Source: Bugulina stolonifera
Lineage: Eukaryota; Bryozoa; Gymnolaemata; Cheilostomatida; Bugulidae
Assembly: GCA_935421135.1 (NCBI GenBank)
Contig: OW285188.1
Span: forward strand, 22,607,233 to 22,671,232
Length of the DNA: 64,000 nucleotides
Reading direction: 5' to 3'
In this document: piece after piece, positions 1 to 11,708 of the stretch
How the letters are laid out: each line of letters opens with the position of its first letter
How positions within the stretch are numbered: the stretch's first letter is position 1
The notes under the pieces: model-generated
Databases searched by the model: none
What the model was told of the DNA's origin: nothing
Seen by the model: only the letters and a program-made list of their open reading frames with translations
Translations under genes and position numbers: made by a program

Positions 1-2122
1 ATTCCAAATGTCACATATTAAATTAGACATATAATATTCTCAAGATACCACATACTTCATTTTCTGTGTCAAAACATTTGTGAAATAATGCATTTTTCAT
101 ATCAGAATATTTGTACGATTTCATTTTCCTGTGTAGCTTATTATTATGTTATAGGTGTTGTTTTCTAAAATGTAAATTTAGATGTTAGAATTTGATACCA
201 CAAATTCCAAAAATTTAGTGTTGTGGCTTTTCTAATTGATAACTATTATTCTTTTCTAAAGATTTTTGTCTTCTGTACTGTTGTACCCTGCATACATGTA
301 CATATCACTCTGGATATCCGTGTGCATGGATACATTGTATAATGTACAATACATGTATGTATATATTATATACATACATGATACATGTATATACACAGTC
401 ATGTGTAATTATATGCACTACATATATATGGTATACGTTATTATATACATGTATGACATACAATATATTTTATGTAGCCTTTATTAAATAATTACATGTA
501 CATATATATTATGACCACTAGTCCAGACAGAGGAGGTTGACATTTGAGTTCAAAAATACAAATTGCTCAGCAACAAAGTTTATAGTTTTTTCAGTCTACA
601 AGATGACTACATACTTGTCTAATGCAACGTCTGTCCTCATACTGATAATATATTGTTTACACTTCCATGTGGCCTAATATCTTATTAAAGAATATATATA
701 GGTAGCATCATCGCATGTAATTTTTACTGGTTGGAGAAGCTAGGATCTAGCTAGGAACTCGGCAGATTGGTGTGGTGTGTCTAAATGATGAGTACATATT
801 GAAGAATGAAGAGTATGAAATATACAACCATAACGTTATTTGAACACATGCACACATGCACACCACGCACATCACGCACATCACGTTGTGGCTAGTGGTC
901 AGTATGCTTCAGTATGCTGTGATTCTAATAAATATTGGTACAGCTCTATTTCAGGAAGCTATAACAATCATTTAACTGTTCCTAGAAACGCTTACCCAGT
1001 CACACAATGGCCAACTGTATAATATCCAATCAAAACAGGTTATTCAGAATATAAATGCTAGTGGCATGCCTCCAACTTACATTAAGTTTTAGACCGAAGA
1101 GCTGTCTTAACGTTCACCCTTTAACGTAGCACAAGTCATTTAACATAAATAGAATAAATTAGCAAAAAACTTAGTAACCTGGAAAACATAGTCTAAGACT
1201 GCATTCTACAAGTAAGTGTTTACTAAAATCTATAATAACTAAAACCTGTCATTAATCAAACGGGTATTTTGCTATCTATGTAATATGTTGTACCTCTATT
1301 TTGGTTATTTGTTTACACGTAGCTTGCTCCACATCATTGATAGTTGGACTTATTTTGAGCTTCCAACTTTTTAAATACCACACCCTGTAGGCTATCTATA
1401 GACTACATTATTAATTTTGACACAAAGTATCAGTACAGAAGTTAGGTATGTAGGGAGCCTTTGGGTCTACTTCTTAACTGCATATTGTCTGAAATAAAAA
1501 TAATAAATCTCTGTTAGTTGCCAGGACACAACTTTAATCTGTTTCTGGGGCAAGGTCAAAATATTCATTGTTGCATTTGTGACGAAATTTGTACAATGCT
1601 GGTTTATATTAGAAAATAGGATATTTATTTGAAGGGCAAGCACCCCAACTTTTAATTCTCTCTGGTGAATAAATAGTCTGCCAAATAATGCTACTTATGT
1701 TGTGAATGCAGTTTTTATTGGGCCTACATTAATGTTCATGACTTAAAAACCTGTTTGAGATTGTTGTGAAGTTGATTGTACTCTTATATAAAAGTAGCTG
1801 TTGTCCCAGCATTCAACATCAGTACCTCAGGAGGATAAAATTTGACAACTTGGTAAACAAGCAATGGTGTAATAGTGTTATAAATATTACACTACATACC
1901 TGTTCACTAAACGGTGATGATTTTTTAAAACATATTAGACTTGCATTTATCTTTGTTTCATACCTAATCTTGTATATGTATCAAAATAGTTGCAGTGTAT
2001 TAGCTATGGTACAAATGTACATTTATTGTGAATTAATTACGAATATTCAAGAGAATTATATTAAAACTTATTGCAGTAATGTTTTATGTTTCAGAAATTG
2101 TTGCAGTACAAATAATTAGAAG
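1..2122. other. Non-coding flank upstream of the ARD-like gene
   Basis: I see no convincing gene here. The short frames are AT-rich and lack recognisable domains. Around 280-500 the sequence is dense in TACATGTA-type palindromes, a word that recurs through the window. A short CACACATGCACA-like run lies near 845-885. A polypyrimidine-poor acceptor (tttcag at about 2090-2095) lies just before the ARD-like start codon, so part of this stretch may be a 5' UTR intron with its non-coding first exon further upstream. Confidence 0.5.
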
Positions 2123-2662
2123 ATGGTTGTGGCTACAAAGAAAGAAGAAAAGAAGGTAGTTGATCCCGGTCTGGTGCAAAAGGCCACTGGTGTGAAGCTA
2201 TGGAAACTGGAATTGGAAACTGGTGACACTTCACTAGCCACAGACTTTGTACCAAGATTTGATATTACATTGACTGGCAGTGTAACAACTAACCGGCCTC
2301 TTGGTGAGCTGAACCAGAAAGAGTACGAGGAAGAATTGGCAAGATATAGACGACCCCATTACCATTTTACAGATGAAATCAGATTCATTAAAGATGGTAC
2401 ATGTGTCATAGACGTGAGATCTAAAGAGAAGGAATGGTTTCGACTGCAACTACAGGCTGGCGATGTGCTCCAAATACCCGCCGAGCTTGTTCATTCCGTA
2501 AATTTTGACATGAAACAGTTTGTGAAGGCCAGCGGTTACTATAAGCCATCACTTGGCAAAGATGACAATTATATTCCTAGATACGAGGAGGTTGGACGAA
2601 GCAAATCAGTAGAACAATTATGTAAAGAAAATTTAGAAAATGTAGAGTTAAAACAAGTTTAA
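2123..2662 (+). CDS. Acireductone-dioxygenase-like cupin protein
   Basis: Single-exon frame of 179 residues resembling the ARD/ARD' cupin family, which oxidises acireductone in the methionine salvage pathway using Fe or Ni. The metal-binding cupin motif is visible: His79, His81 and Glu85 (HYHFTDE) followed by the invariant-type 'RFIKDG...DVRSKEKEW' strand block and His124 in 'IPAELVH'. These correspond to the H-x-H-x3-E...H ligand set of the family. The length matches human ADI1 (179 aa), but the N-terminal 75 residues do not resemble canonical ARD and the 'GIYHRF' segment is replaced by 'ELVHSV'. The ATG directly follows a likely splice acceptor (tttcag, about 2095), suggesting a 5' UTR intron. 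It is either a divergent ARD or a paralogue with another substrate; the cupin fold assignment is firmer than the reaction. Confidence 0.8.
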   Translation: MVVATKKEEKKVVDPGLVQKATGVKLWKLELETGDTSLATDFVPRFDITLTGSVTTNRPLGELNQKEYEEELARYRRPHYHFTDEIRFIKDGTCVIDVRSKEKEWFRLQLQAGDVLQIPAELVHSVNFDMKQFVKASGYYKPSLGKDDNYIPRYEEVGRSKSVEQLCKENLENVELKQV

Positions 2663-4692
2663 TTTGAGTGGTGTGACACTTTTTTCCATTTTTTTGTGCA
2701 TTTTGTTTGTAATATTTAACAGAACCAGTTATTACACATTTTTGTGGAAGCATTTTGCTTCTTAATTTATTATTATGGTCCCTTTAAATATTGATGTACA
2801 TAGGCCTATTGATTATTGTAGTTTAGTATTTACCTAACCATTTCTACTAATCACTGTACATTTATTAGAATATCACATCACCTGGTTATTGTACAATCCG
2901 GAACGATAGAATTATAGTTTCAGTGTGAGCCTGTTGTCACCTTATCTGTGATTTAAATTGTCTATTTTTATTATTTTCAATATTGAGTGTTTTATCTGGA
3001 TTTGTTTAAATTCACTAATGTTTATTTTGCTTTTCCCATCTGTTATAAAATGTTTTCTAACAATATTATGTATATAAATTATAATAATACCAGAACAAAA
3101 ATATCTGAAAGACAAGTTGATGGCTTTAAGGTGGATGAGACAGAAATAAATTATCTATCAGAGTTAATCCAATGTACTAATTATGCCTACCACACAGTAA
3201 TCTCTAACTAGCAACTATACAGAGAGTCATTTCATAATAATGTTATTGTGAACAATGGAACCACAAAGTTGTTGTTTCAAAGGTCATTGACCATCCTCTC
3301 AGCGGGTATGAAATGATAATCACTACAATTTACATTTTTTTCTCTGGTTTCATCAGCTTGCTTGATAGTTGCGCATTTTAGAGGCGGCGTTTGAAACAAT
3401 CATGAATAATTAAATGCATTATAATTGCACACTTGAGACAGACAATCACAGTATGCCCTCTATGCTTGGCTGCTTTGTAGTTTTCACATGTGTTCAGAGT
3501 TGTCTTCCCTCAGGCTATATTTTACTGGAATAATTATATTGTATTTATAGCACTAAAACATGGATTTCAAACCTCAAAATTAGACAGAAAGTCTCAGACT
3601 GGCTATTTGCAACCAAACTGATTGATCTGCATTTTCCCACCACTTGGGTTGGCAGAGCTCCCACTGTTATTATTACATGGACCTTGAGCTAGGTCATTGC
3701 TTCTGGATGTGGTGTCCTGGTATTGACCTGCTTACATATTGTGTAGACCTGGTGGCTGGCTGGTAGATAGTGACTATTTCATATTGACCGCTTGCCCAAA
3801 GTCAACTTGAAAAAATGGAAGATAAACATCCTGTAACAGTTTTTGGTCACTGTGTATTATGTGTATTATGTGTCATTCACAAATGCTATAAATATAAATG
3901 AATGTAGAGTTGATAATCATTTATTTATGTGCATGTATTTCTTGAATTCATGAAAACTACAGATTAAAATAGGGACTTTTATGATGAAAAACCATTCTAC
4001 ACAATACATACAGTATATTGAAAATAGGGACAGGTAGGAATTTTGATTATAATATAGCAGGGGCCCTATCAGCCAATACAAAATCTAGATAGTATTACAT
4101 CTACTGGTAAATAATGGTAACATAAATGCATAGTAGTACATATATGCAGACTTAATATCAGATTTATAGGCAAAACATAAAATAGGCATATAAAATTGAG
4201 CTGTCCTTACAGTGAGGGCTAATATACATGTGATATCAATACACCATGTAACATGTAACACATGTAACACTGTTTTACACCAACTGTGAAGTGTACACAA
4301 CTCCATAGCTGATGACTGCACCAGTTTTGGCAAGACTATTTAAGATATACATATAATCCTAATTAATAGAACACTACATAAAATATTACAATAATAATGC
4401 ATACTTTAAGTGAAAGGTAAACCAGCTACCTATTAATATGCCCATGTATATATTTACTGACCTAAGGTAAGCTGTAAAGCACAAACACCAGTCTATCATA
4501 TTTACCACAATATTGTATAGACATAAAATTGACTTAGAATAATGAATGACCTATTATATTATAGGTTATACTTGTATATGTAGGTAGATAAGAGTTTGGG
4601 TAGCCACCAGCCTTGGACTGATGTGATTATATAATACATATACACATAGAGTTTATGCATAGTATTAGAGTTGTTTGTAAGTGTAGTTGCCT
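2663..4692. other. Intergenic region between convergent genes
   Basis: Holds the 3' UTRs of the ARD-like gene (+) and the chitin-binding receptor gene (-). Frames here are short and AT-rich. No repeat family or RNA gene was recognised. Confidence 0.5.
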
Positions 4693-7600
4693 CTATTGTG
4701 TACCTTTTGTCAAAGATTCCAAAGTATGGTACTTGTGAGGAGTGTCTTTGACAGCACCGTCAGCAATTGGGTCTACATAGTAGGGGGGAGACTCAGGACG
4801 AGTGTATGTATCAGATTCTGGGCACAGGTCAGGGCGAGGAGGGAGAGGGTCATTATCCCTCCTGAAGCTGAGGGTGGGGTGAGCAGATTCTGGTCTACAG
4901 TACTCGTACGGCTCATCTACAGCCAGTGTGTCAGGAGTACTGTACAGATGATTATCCTGTGAGCTGGCAGTGTAAATGTGATTGTCCGCCGCTATATTGT
5001 TGTCCGGGTGAGCGTAGCCATCACCGCCGTCGTTCTGCCATTCGGTGACGGTGTACTGAGGTACTTCTTCTCCATCATACTCATTGGGTAATTTCCCTTG
5101 GCTCTCTTCAGCCTCCACCGGCAGTGGTAGCGGAGGTCGCATACCAGTGCTCGGCTCTGAATAGTATGCTTTTGACGTTCGTTCTGGAATCTCCATGTAA
5201 CCAGCCTCTTCAGACATTGGCGTCTCGTACTAAAAGTCGTAAACAACGACAATGTCACAACTATAAATACTCTTGAAATATTTCACAATTGCATTAGTCT
5301 ACATTTGCAACCGCCACCCTGAACTCTAAGTCAAATCAGACTCTAACTGTCACCACTGACACACCATCACATAACCTATCACACACCCCAGCCTACAATA
5401 TTTATATATTATTAATGCTTACCACTTCTTCTGAGTTGATGACTTCATCTGCCCAGTTCCTATTGCTGGTGTAGATAACATTAGCAGCCGTAGAAGGAGG
5501 TGGCCGTGTACTGCGCTTTATGCTACTAGCTCGGGGGATACCAGTGTAGAAATGTCGCCTGTAATAACAATTTAGCATAGAGCCAAAGACTAGTTCTCAA
5601 CTTTGGTATTTTTATGAGTGCATGGTGAAAAAAGTAACATAAATATTTTATTCAACTAAACTAGCTCTTGTGTTTTTTGTTGTTGCCAACAAGACCTATT
5701 CTCGGTTTCATGATAGTTCTCAGCTCAACCACATCCAATCTAACATTATTATATTAAAACCAACAGAACATGATTACATTTTAAAATTAATAAATGATCA
5801 CTATTGTGATTACAGTGCCAACGGACTCCATGGAATAATAATCAAAGTGATAATTGCTAGAAATGCAAACCCATATTTTTATGCATGATATCGTTTTTAA
5901 AAACAAAAAGCCGGACATTGCAATATTATGGTAGACATTTTAGTTGCAAGATTGGAGTCACCTATTAGTATGCATATGCAACATACAAACTTTCCATCCA
6001 TAAGTAGACATTTTCTGTTACTAAATGTAGTTAGTTATAAATAACTGTAACAAACAACACGGTCCTTGAAATGACCATGGGTCTAAAATGCATCCCCAAG
6101 TTTATTCACACACCACAGGACACCAGGTCAAGAGTAGCTAACAGGAACAGACCATTTTTTGTGAACTTGTTTTTACTCAGATAAATGTAAACTTACGGCC
6201 GTCTTAGTTTCTGCCTCCATTTGTACAAGAATATGACTAGAATGACTGAGATGAGTATGAAGAAGGTGACACCAAGCAAAGCTGCCAGGATTGTTGTTGT
6301 CTTTGAAGTCTTCAGTCCACTACCTATTAAATAAAAGAGAGTATGAGCTTACAGAGCTTATAACATATTATATGCTCACCCATCAACTACAGGGAGTCCC
6401 ACAACATAATTTAAAATATTTTCTTCAATCATACAGTGTATGATTGAAGAAAACTCAATGTTAATTTAGATTCGAGGGAAAAGTTGCAACTGAAGTTGAG
6501 GGGCAATTTTATTTATCAACAACTTCTTTCTACTAGAGCAATATCCTCTTTGGCCCTGGATCAGTTTTGACAGTAATCAATAACACATTACCTACAGGAA
6601 CTCCTAATGGTCAGCTTTCAGAGAAAAGTAATATTATTTTTGGCAAGACTGACAGGAGCTATGACCCTACTACCGGTCAGCGCCCTACAAAACTACACCT
6701 CCATTAACCTAGAAAAGTTTGTGTACTCGTATTTTGCATGAGCAATATTTTTGGCACAAATAAGATTAAATATATTTTTAAAAAGCTAAAATGTTATTGC
6801 ATGACCAATATATCAGGATCAAAGTATCATGTGCTCTCCACATGACAAAACAGACCGCAGTAGTTAGCGACAGATCCGCCCACAGTTCCTCAGTTCAGTT
6901 GACTTCTACTGCTAGAGGTGGAATAGTTATTTCAGTGAACCTGAATTGGGAGATTGATGTTTTTTTTAAATTGGTCAAACAACACATGTTGGCAGTGGCT
7001 GTCATGTCCGCATATATCTGGTCAACAAATGAAGCCAAGTGCCTTGATGAGACCCACTGCAGCAACTTGGTATCAAAAAAACGTCTTCTGCTTGTCATGT
7101 CGCCAATTTACTGCATAGTAACCATTATTATCATTCAAATTGATAGCAATGCACACTACTAGGATCTAGGATATTTGAGTGTGTGCAACAATGGCAGTAA
7201 TGAGTAACAATAACAGGTATTTACGTTGCATAATGGATTAGCAATAATATGCAAGTTTGAAAGTTTCTTCTTAAATTTTTTATAGCAGCATATCAACCGA
7301 GGTGCTAATTCAATTATTAAATACAAACAAACACCAATTTATTTAGAACTAGTCAACTAGCAATAGTACACAGCATGTGCTGAAATCAATAAGTATTGTG
7401 AAAGGTCAAAGCTTAATTACCTCTCTAGACTGGGACATAGAATCTGTAAATATAATAATATGTAACACAACATGGATCAACCTCTCCATAGGAAATCTGA
7501 TTTCACAAGCTGCCAACATTATTTGGTTCCATACAATATACTCATCGGCTCCAATTCAAAAAGTATTTTGGAATTATTTTTCCTGGCAGTAGTTTGTGAG

Positions 7601-8663
7601 AAGACAACTCCAATCCATGTAAGAGACGGGGGGAGGGGGGCTAGTTCCCAAAATCAAACTGTTTTAAAACAATGTTGTAAAAATTCCAGAAGGTTTTGTA
7701 GTTATTTGGCTGATAATATAGTGTATAATATTAGTTGCATAATATTAAGGCCAGCCCACCCACCGTGGTTATAATACTGACAGCTCCATTCTATGTTAAA
7801 CTAACCGGCTAAACAATCGGGATGGTAAGTCTCATCCTGATGGTCAAGACTAACTGTTTCCCATTTTGTTGTCGCAATCAATATAGGCCATGTACCACTC
7901 ACTATTACAACCGAATCGGGAACCAGCCACATACACATACACTTAATTGTATACTATGTAAGTAAGTTGCAAAATCTCAAAATTTAGATAATGTATAATT
8001 TAGTGTTTCTGTTGACCTGCATTAAACTGCATTCTCAGTTTAATCAGCAGTAACAAGGGACAACAACATGCTCCCTAATAGCAGTAGCAGTAGTGTGTAG
8101 CTTACCTCCTTTAGTAGTCGTAGTAGTAGTTGTAGTAGCTGCAGCAACAGTTGAAGATCCAGGCATTATAACAGTTACTCCATTATTCTTACAGACAGGA
8201 TACAGTTCTGATAGATCAAGTTCTATATTACTACCTCTTCCCTCATAAGAGCACTGTGGATCGGCTTCAACACACCAGCCTTTGCGTTGATTAAAATGAT
8301 AACCCGCAGTCGGACAAGATTGACGCTCCCATGTTCCATCGAAAGTGCAGTAAAAGTACAGCGTGCAGTTAGTTGGATGAATAATGTTTCTTGGTAACTG
8401 CGAGCTTCCAAATTGACACGGACATTCTGGCAAGAGAAAAAATTATAATAGGCAACTATATTGACCACCCTGAAATGATAGAGTGCAGGTATAAATGACA
8501 GTATGCAGGTATAAATATCGATGGTGTACATTCATAAACAGGAATTGTATCCCAACAGAGTGTACTTACTGCGTATGTCTTCCACTGTATACGCCGTGGT
8601 CAATGAAGGTAATAAGAGTATCATGGGCAGTAGCAACGTCTGCTGCAGAGCTACTGGCTCCAT
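4693..8663 (-). CDS. Type I membrane protein: chitin-binding ectodomain, YxxP-rich cytoplasmic tail
   Basis: Five exons on the minus strand (8663-8570, 8426-8106, 6323-6197, 5558-5423, 5229-4693) join in frame (phases 1,1,2,0) to about 404 residues. Exon 1 starts with MEPVALQQ and a hydrophobic signal peptide. Exon 2 carries a type-2 chitin-binding (peritrophin-A/CBM14) domain with the spacing C-x16-C-x5-C-x10-C-x13-C-x6-C and an NCT glycosylation site, then a Thr-rich stalk. Exon 3 encodes one membrane span (about residues 150-171) followed by basic KWRQKLRR. Exons 4-5 encode a roughly 230-residue tail with a PPLPLP stretch and many tyrosines, including YETP, YSEP, YAHP, YSTP, YCRP, YTRP and YVDP. 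YxxP is the Crk-type SH2 consensus, so a signalling receptor binding chitin or a similar glycan is inferred. I do not recognise a named orthologue. Confidence 0.8.
6324..8105. other. Intron 2 of the chitin-binding receptor gene
   Basis: A 1.8-kb intron between the chitin-binding exon and the membrane-span exon. It contains overlapping frames on both strands near 6790-7160 with no recognisable domain, and a G-rich run near 7627-7640. No element ends were found. Confidence 0.6.
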
Positions 8664-9251
8664 AACCAATGTGTATGTTGTGCTGTTGTGCTGATAGACA
8701 AGTGATACCGTTTTACATCTCCTGTAGCTTCCTATTCAGGGATTCATTGAACTAAACATTAGATGACAAAAACATACTAGTTTAAATCATGTACATGTGA
8801 AGCATATAGGCCTACATTATGTAGCGCTACTATACAGATTAGAGTCAAAGTCTTAGCGCCAAGATTACAATCTTGTATATACAGAATGTAAACCAGACCA
8901 GATGCTACAGATATTACCTGCATTACATCTCCTAACATACAATTCAATCAACCTCCATGTTGCAACTACTTTCAACTCACTAGACTCTCACTTCCTTCTT
9001 AGCTGCTAGTTCTATAGACTGCCTCTGAATCGTACAAACCAGCACTCCAAGCCCATATACTATCCAACTAGGACTAATTAACATTGTTATGTAGTCCTAC
9101 TCAAACATTCAAGCAAACAACAAACTATCACATTATGATAATGAGTGACACAGTACACTCTCCTTTATAGTATAAAATAATTATTTTGCATATGCTATTA
9201 TAGGCCTAATATTTAATAAACTATATTACTATGTATGTATTCCCCGAGAGG
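8664..9251. other. Upstream region of the chitin-binding receptor
   Basis: Lies 5' of the receptor start codon on the minus strand and should hold its promoter and 5' UTR. I could not place a TATA box or initiator with confidence. No gene seen. Confidence 0.4.
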
Positions 9252-10175
9252 GAACTTAGCAGAGCTGGGTCCAAGTCATAGATTTGACTTGACTTGCCAA
9301 GTCAAGTCAAGTCACAAGTCTACTTGACTTGGACTTGCCAACTTGCTGACTTGACTTTGATTTGCATATCAATGTGACTTGACTTGGACACATGAATGAC
9401 TTGTGACTTTGATTTGGGTTCTGCCAAGTCAATATGGTAAACAAAAATTTTGTACAGTGTTTAGCCAACATGGAAAAAGGTCTCAATTGCCTACCTATTT
9501 ATCATTTTTACTAGATCAGTGCTACTAGCAGCACTCAGAGTATATCAAGGTTAGCTATGAGGATACACGACTCAGGCAATATCTAGGCTGTGTGTACGTG
9601 AGACTACACAATGCATAGTCACAAGTACACACAGTGCAAGTAGTGTAAGTGTAGCATAGGCGTGGTGTACACTGCAATAATTACTAGAGTTAAATTGCAA
9701 GACTGGCCAGAGGACACTCTGTGCTGTACCATGTGCTGTTTATATGCTATGTAACACTGTGTCACCATTACAATATACAGTATATAATACTCTATGACCA
9801 GTCTCGATTGCAGTGCCAATAATACTACTTATATAGATTAGTTCTTTACCATGATTGCATAACTTACATGTACATGCCCTTCTACACCTTGGCATAGGTT
9901 TTTCATGGATTGGAATGCCTACTAAATGAAAAAAGGGATGTTTTGGAAAATGTAAAATTTTTTGAAGTTGTCTTTCACTTGACTTGCACTTCGACTTGAC
10001 TTGCATTTCGACTTGACTTGACTTGCATTTCGACTTGACTTGAGTTGCATGACGGCTGATTTGACTTGACTTGAGGCAGCACTGACTTGACTTCGACTTG
10101 ATTTGCTTCCCAAATTTTTGAAATGACTTGACTTATTGACTTGCAAGTCGACTTGGACCCAACTCTGGAGCTTAG
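9252..10175. mobile_element. hAT-like non-autonomous element with ACTTG-repeat ends
   Basis: The element spans 9260-10167 (908 bp). It starts CAGAGCTGGGTCCAAGTC and ends GACTTGGACCCAACTCTG, an inverted pair with one or two mismatches. It is flanked by 8-bp sequences gaacttag (9252-9259) and gagcttag (10168-10175), matching at 7 of 8 positions. CAG..CTG ends and an 8-bp target duplication are the hAT hallmarks. Both ends carry tens of degenerate copies of ACTTG/CAAGT (9281-9420 and 9975-10155), giving long subterminal inverted repeats. No transposase is encoded, so it is a MITE-like passive copy. Its middle (9430-9960) is unremarkable. Confidence 0.8.
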
Positions 10176-11708
10176 TGTCAAATATAGTTCAAGAATGACA
10201 CAAATTTTATTAATTTACCATAAAAGAGATTGTATTGTACTACCAATGTTTAGTACGTTTTAACCACCAAAGGCTCGGCTCCACGAGAGGCAGTCCGCTT
10301 CAACAGGACTATTCCGTTGTTTGTTAGCATGGCTCTATAGGTAAGGCTAGTACCAGCCCACCGGTGGCCTTAATTAATACACAGCCAATAACCAAAGCCG
10401 AATTCTAATAAGTTACATAACTGAAGTCTTTGCATTTGATAATAATCAATTACAACAGGCAAACAAATGGTGCGCCAATTTGTCTTAGAACGAGGCTCCG
10501 TCGACCGAAAAGGTACAATCAGCCTCTCGTGTACCCAAGCTTTTACGGTGAGTAGGTCTATGGGAGTAAGATAAATTTGGTGTCATACTTAAGTCAATCA
10601 CAATTGAACAAATATCTAATGGCTGTGCCTATTAGAAATGGAGTCATGATGACAATAATTATAATCATAACGGAAACTCTAAGTCTAATGATCATTATTA
10701 GACTTAGGTTTTCCATTACGGTTGTTGTTAGATTATTCAATATTGTATTGCCATTGTGATTAGGCCCCTATCAGTCCGAATCTCATCAGTGACAGTATGA
10801 ATCGAACGATATGAGATGATTGGTGAAATTAAATTCATTGTTATTGTCGAATTGATAATATTACATATAATATTATATAATTATAATAATCGATAATGGT
10901 ATGGCCATGCCTACGATAACTATTCTTCCTATGATACGATTTACTTATTAATCAAATCACTGTCACTGTGATTAACACTTCTCATCGGATTATTAATTAT
11001 CCCTATCTTATGGAAAAGTAAAACAAAAATATTTATATTTAATATTAATATTTATATTAATTATATTATTTATATTATTATTTATAATTTATTTAATATA
11101 AATATAATCGATTTGTGTAAACTGACAATTCTTCATTGCATCGTTCACATTAGCAATACAGAAGGGAAACCAAAACAGTATTTGTGTTAGATGTAGCTCA
11201 ATAAGGCCAGAATGTTCGCACCATAAGATCAGATAATTCTTCTATGGTTCACAAAATAACTACCAGCATAATCATAATTGTTCCGGACTGTAATGCAAAA
11301 TTACAAACCGTAGGTATATTTTCACTATTTTAAGCCGTAAGTGCGATTAATGTTTATTCTCAACTTCGCATCAGACTATTAGTTAGAAATACTTTTTCAC
11401 AAGGAAAGACAACTCTAAGTTTTCGCACAAAATGCTTTTTATGAGTCACGAACAATAACTGAATTTGTGTATTAATATTAATCACCTGCTCATGGTAGGG
11501 ACCAAGGAGTAAGAAGGTGGGGACAATGGAGAACCGGTATCTCATGGTCAACAGAAACAATTGGAACAAAAATAACCAGAAATAAGCTTATCCTTGGTAA
11601 TGCAACACAAAATAAGAGACAGGAATCTATGAAGAGCTTTCAAATATATTTATATTTGTATAAAGTAAGGTAAAAACCATAATGTTTGCTAATAGAACCA
11701 ATAAAATT
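10176..11708. other. Intergenic region between hAT-like element and WDR4
   Basis: Contains a long palindrome (10667-10722, listed separately), a modestly GC-richer patch at 10260-10560 without a supported gene, and a very AT-rich tract of TTTATATTAAT-like words at about 11020-11105. Nothing else recognised. Confidence 0.5.
10667..10722. repeat. Long palindrome / fold-back sequence
   Basis: The arms are taacggaaactctaagtc and a near-complement ending gacttaggttttccattacg, meeting at atgatcattat. An outer, weaker pairing (tcacaatt near 10598 with attgtgatt near 10755) suggests a larger fold-back element, perhaps a degenerate MITE. No target duplication was identified. Confidence 0.6.

Noticed and set aside
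840..1022. 60-codon frame with HAHHAHHAHH
   Set aside because: Driven by a short CACGCACATCA repeat; no further support.
6791..7162. Overlapping frames on both strands in the receptor intron
   Set aside because: Neither has a domain or splice context; low-complexity composition suggests chance.
9922..10181. Minus-strand frames rich in SQVKS repeats
   Set aside because: Translations of the ACTTG pentamer array of the hAT-like element, not genes.
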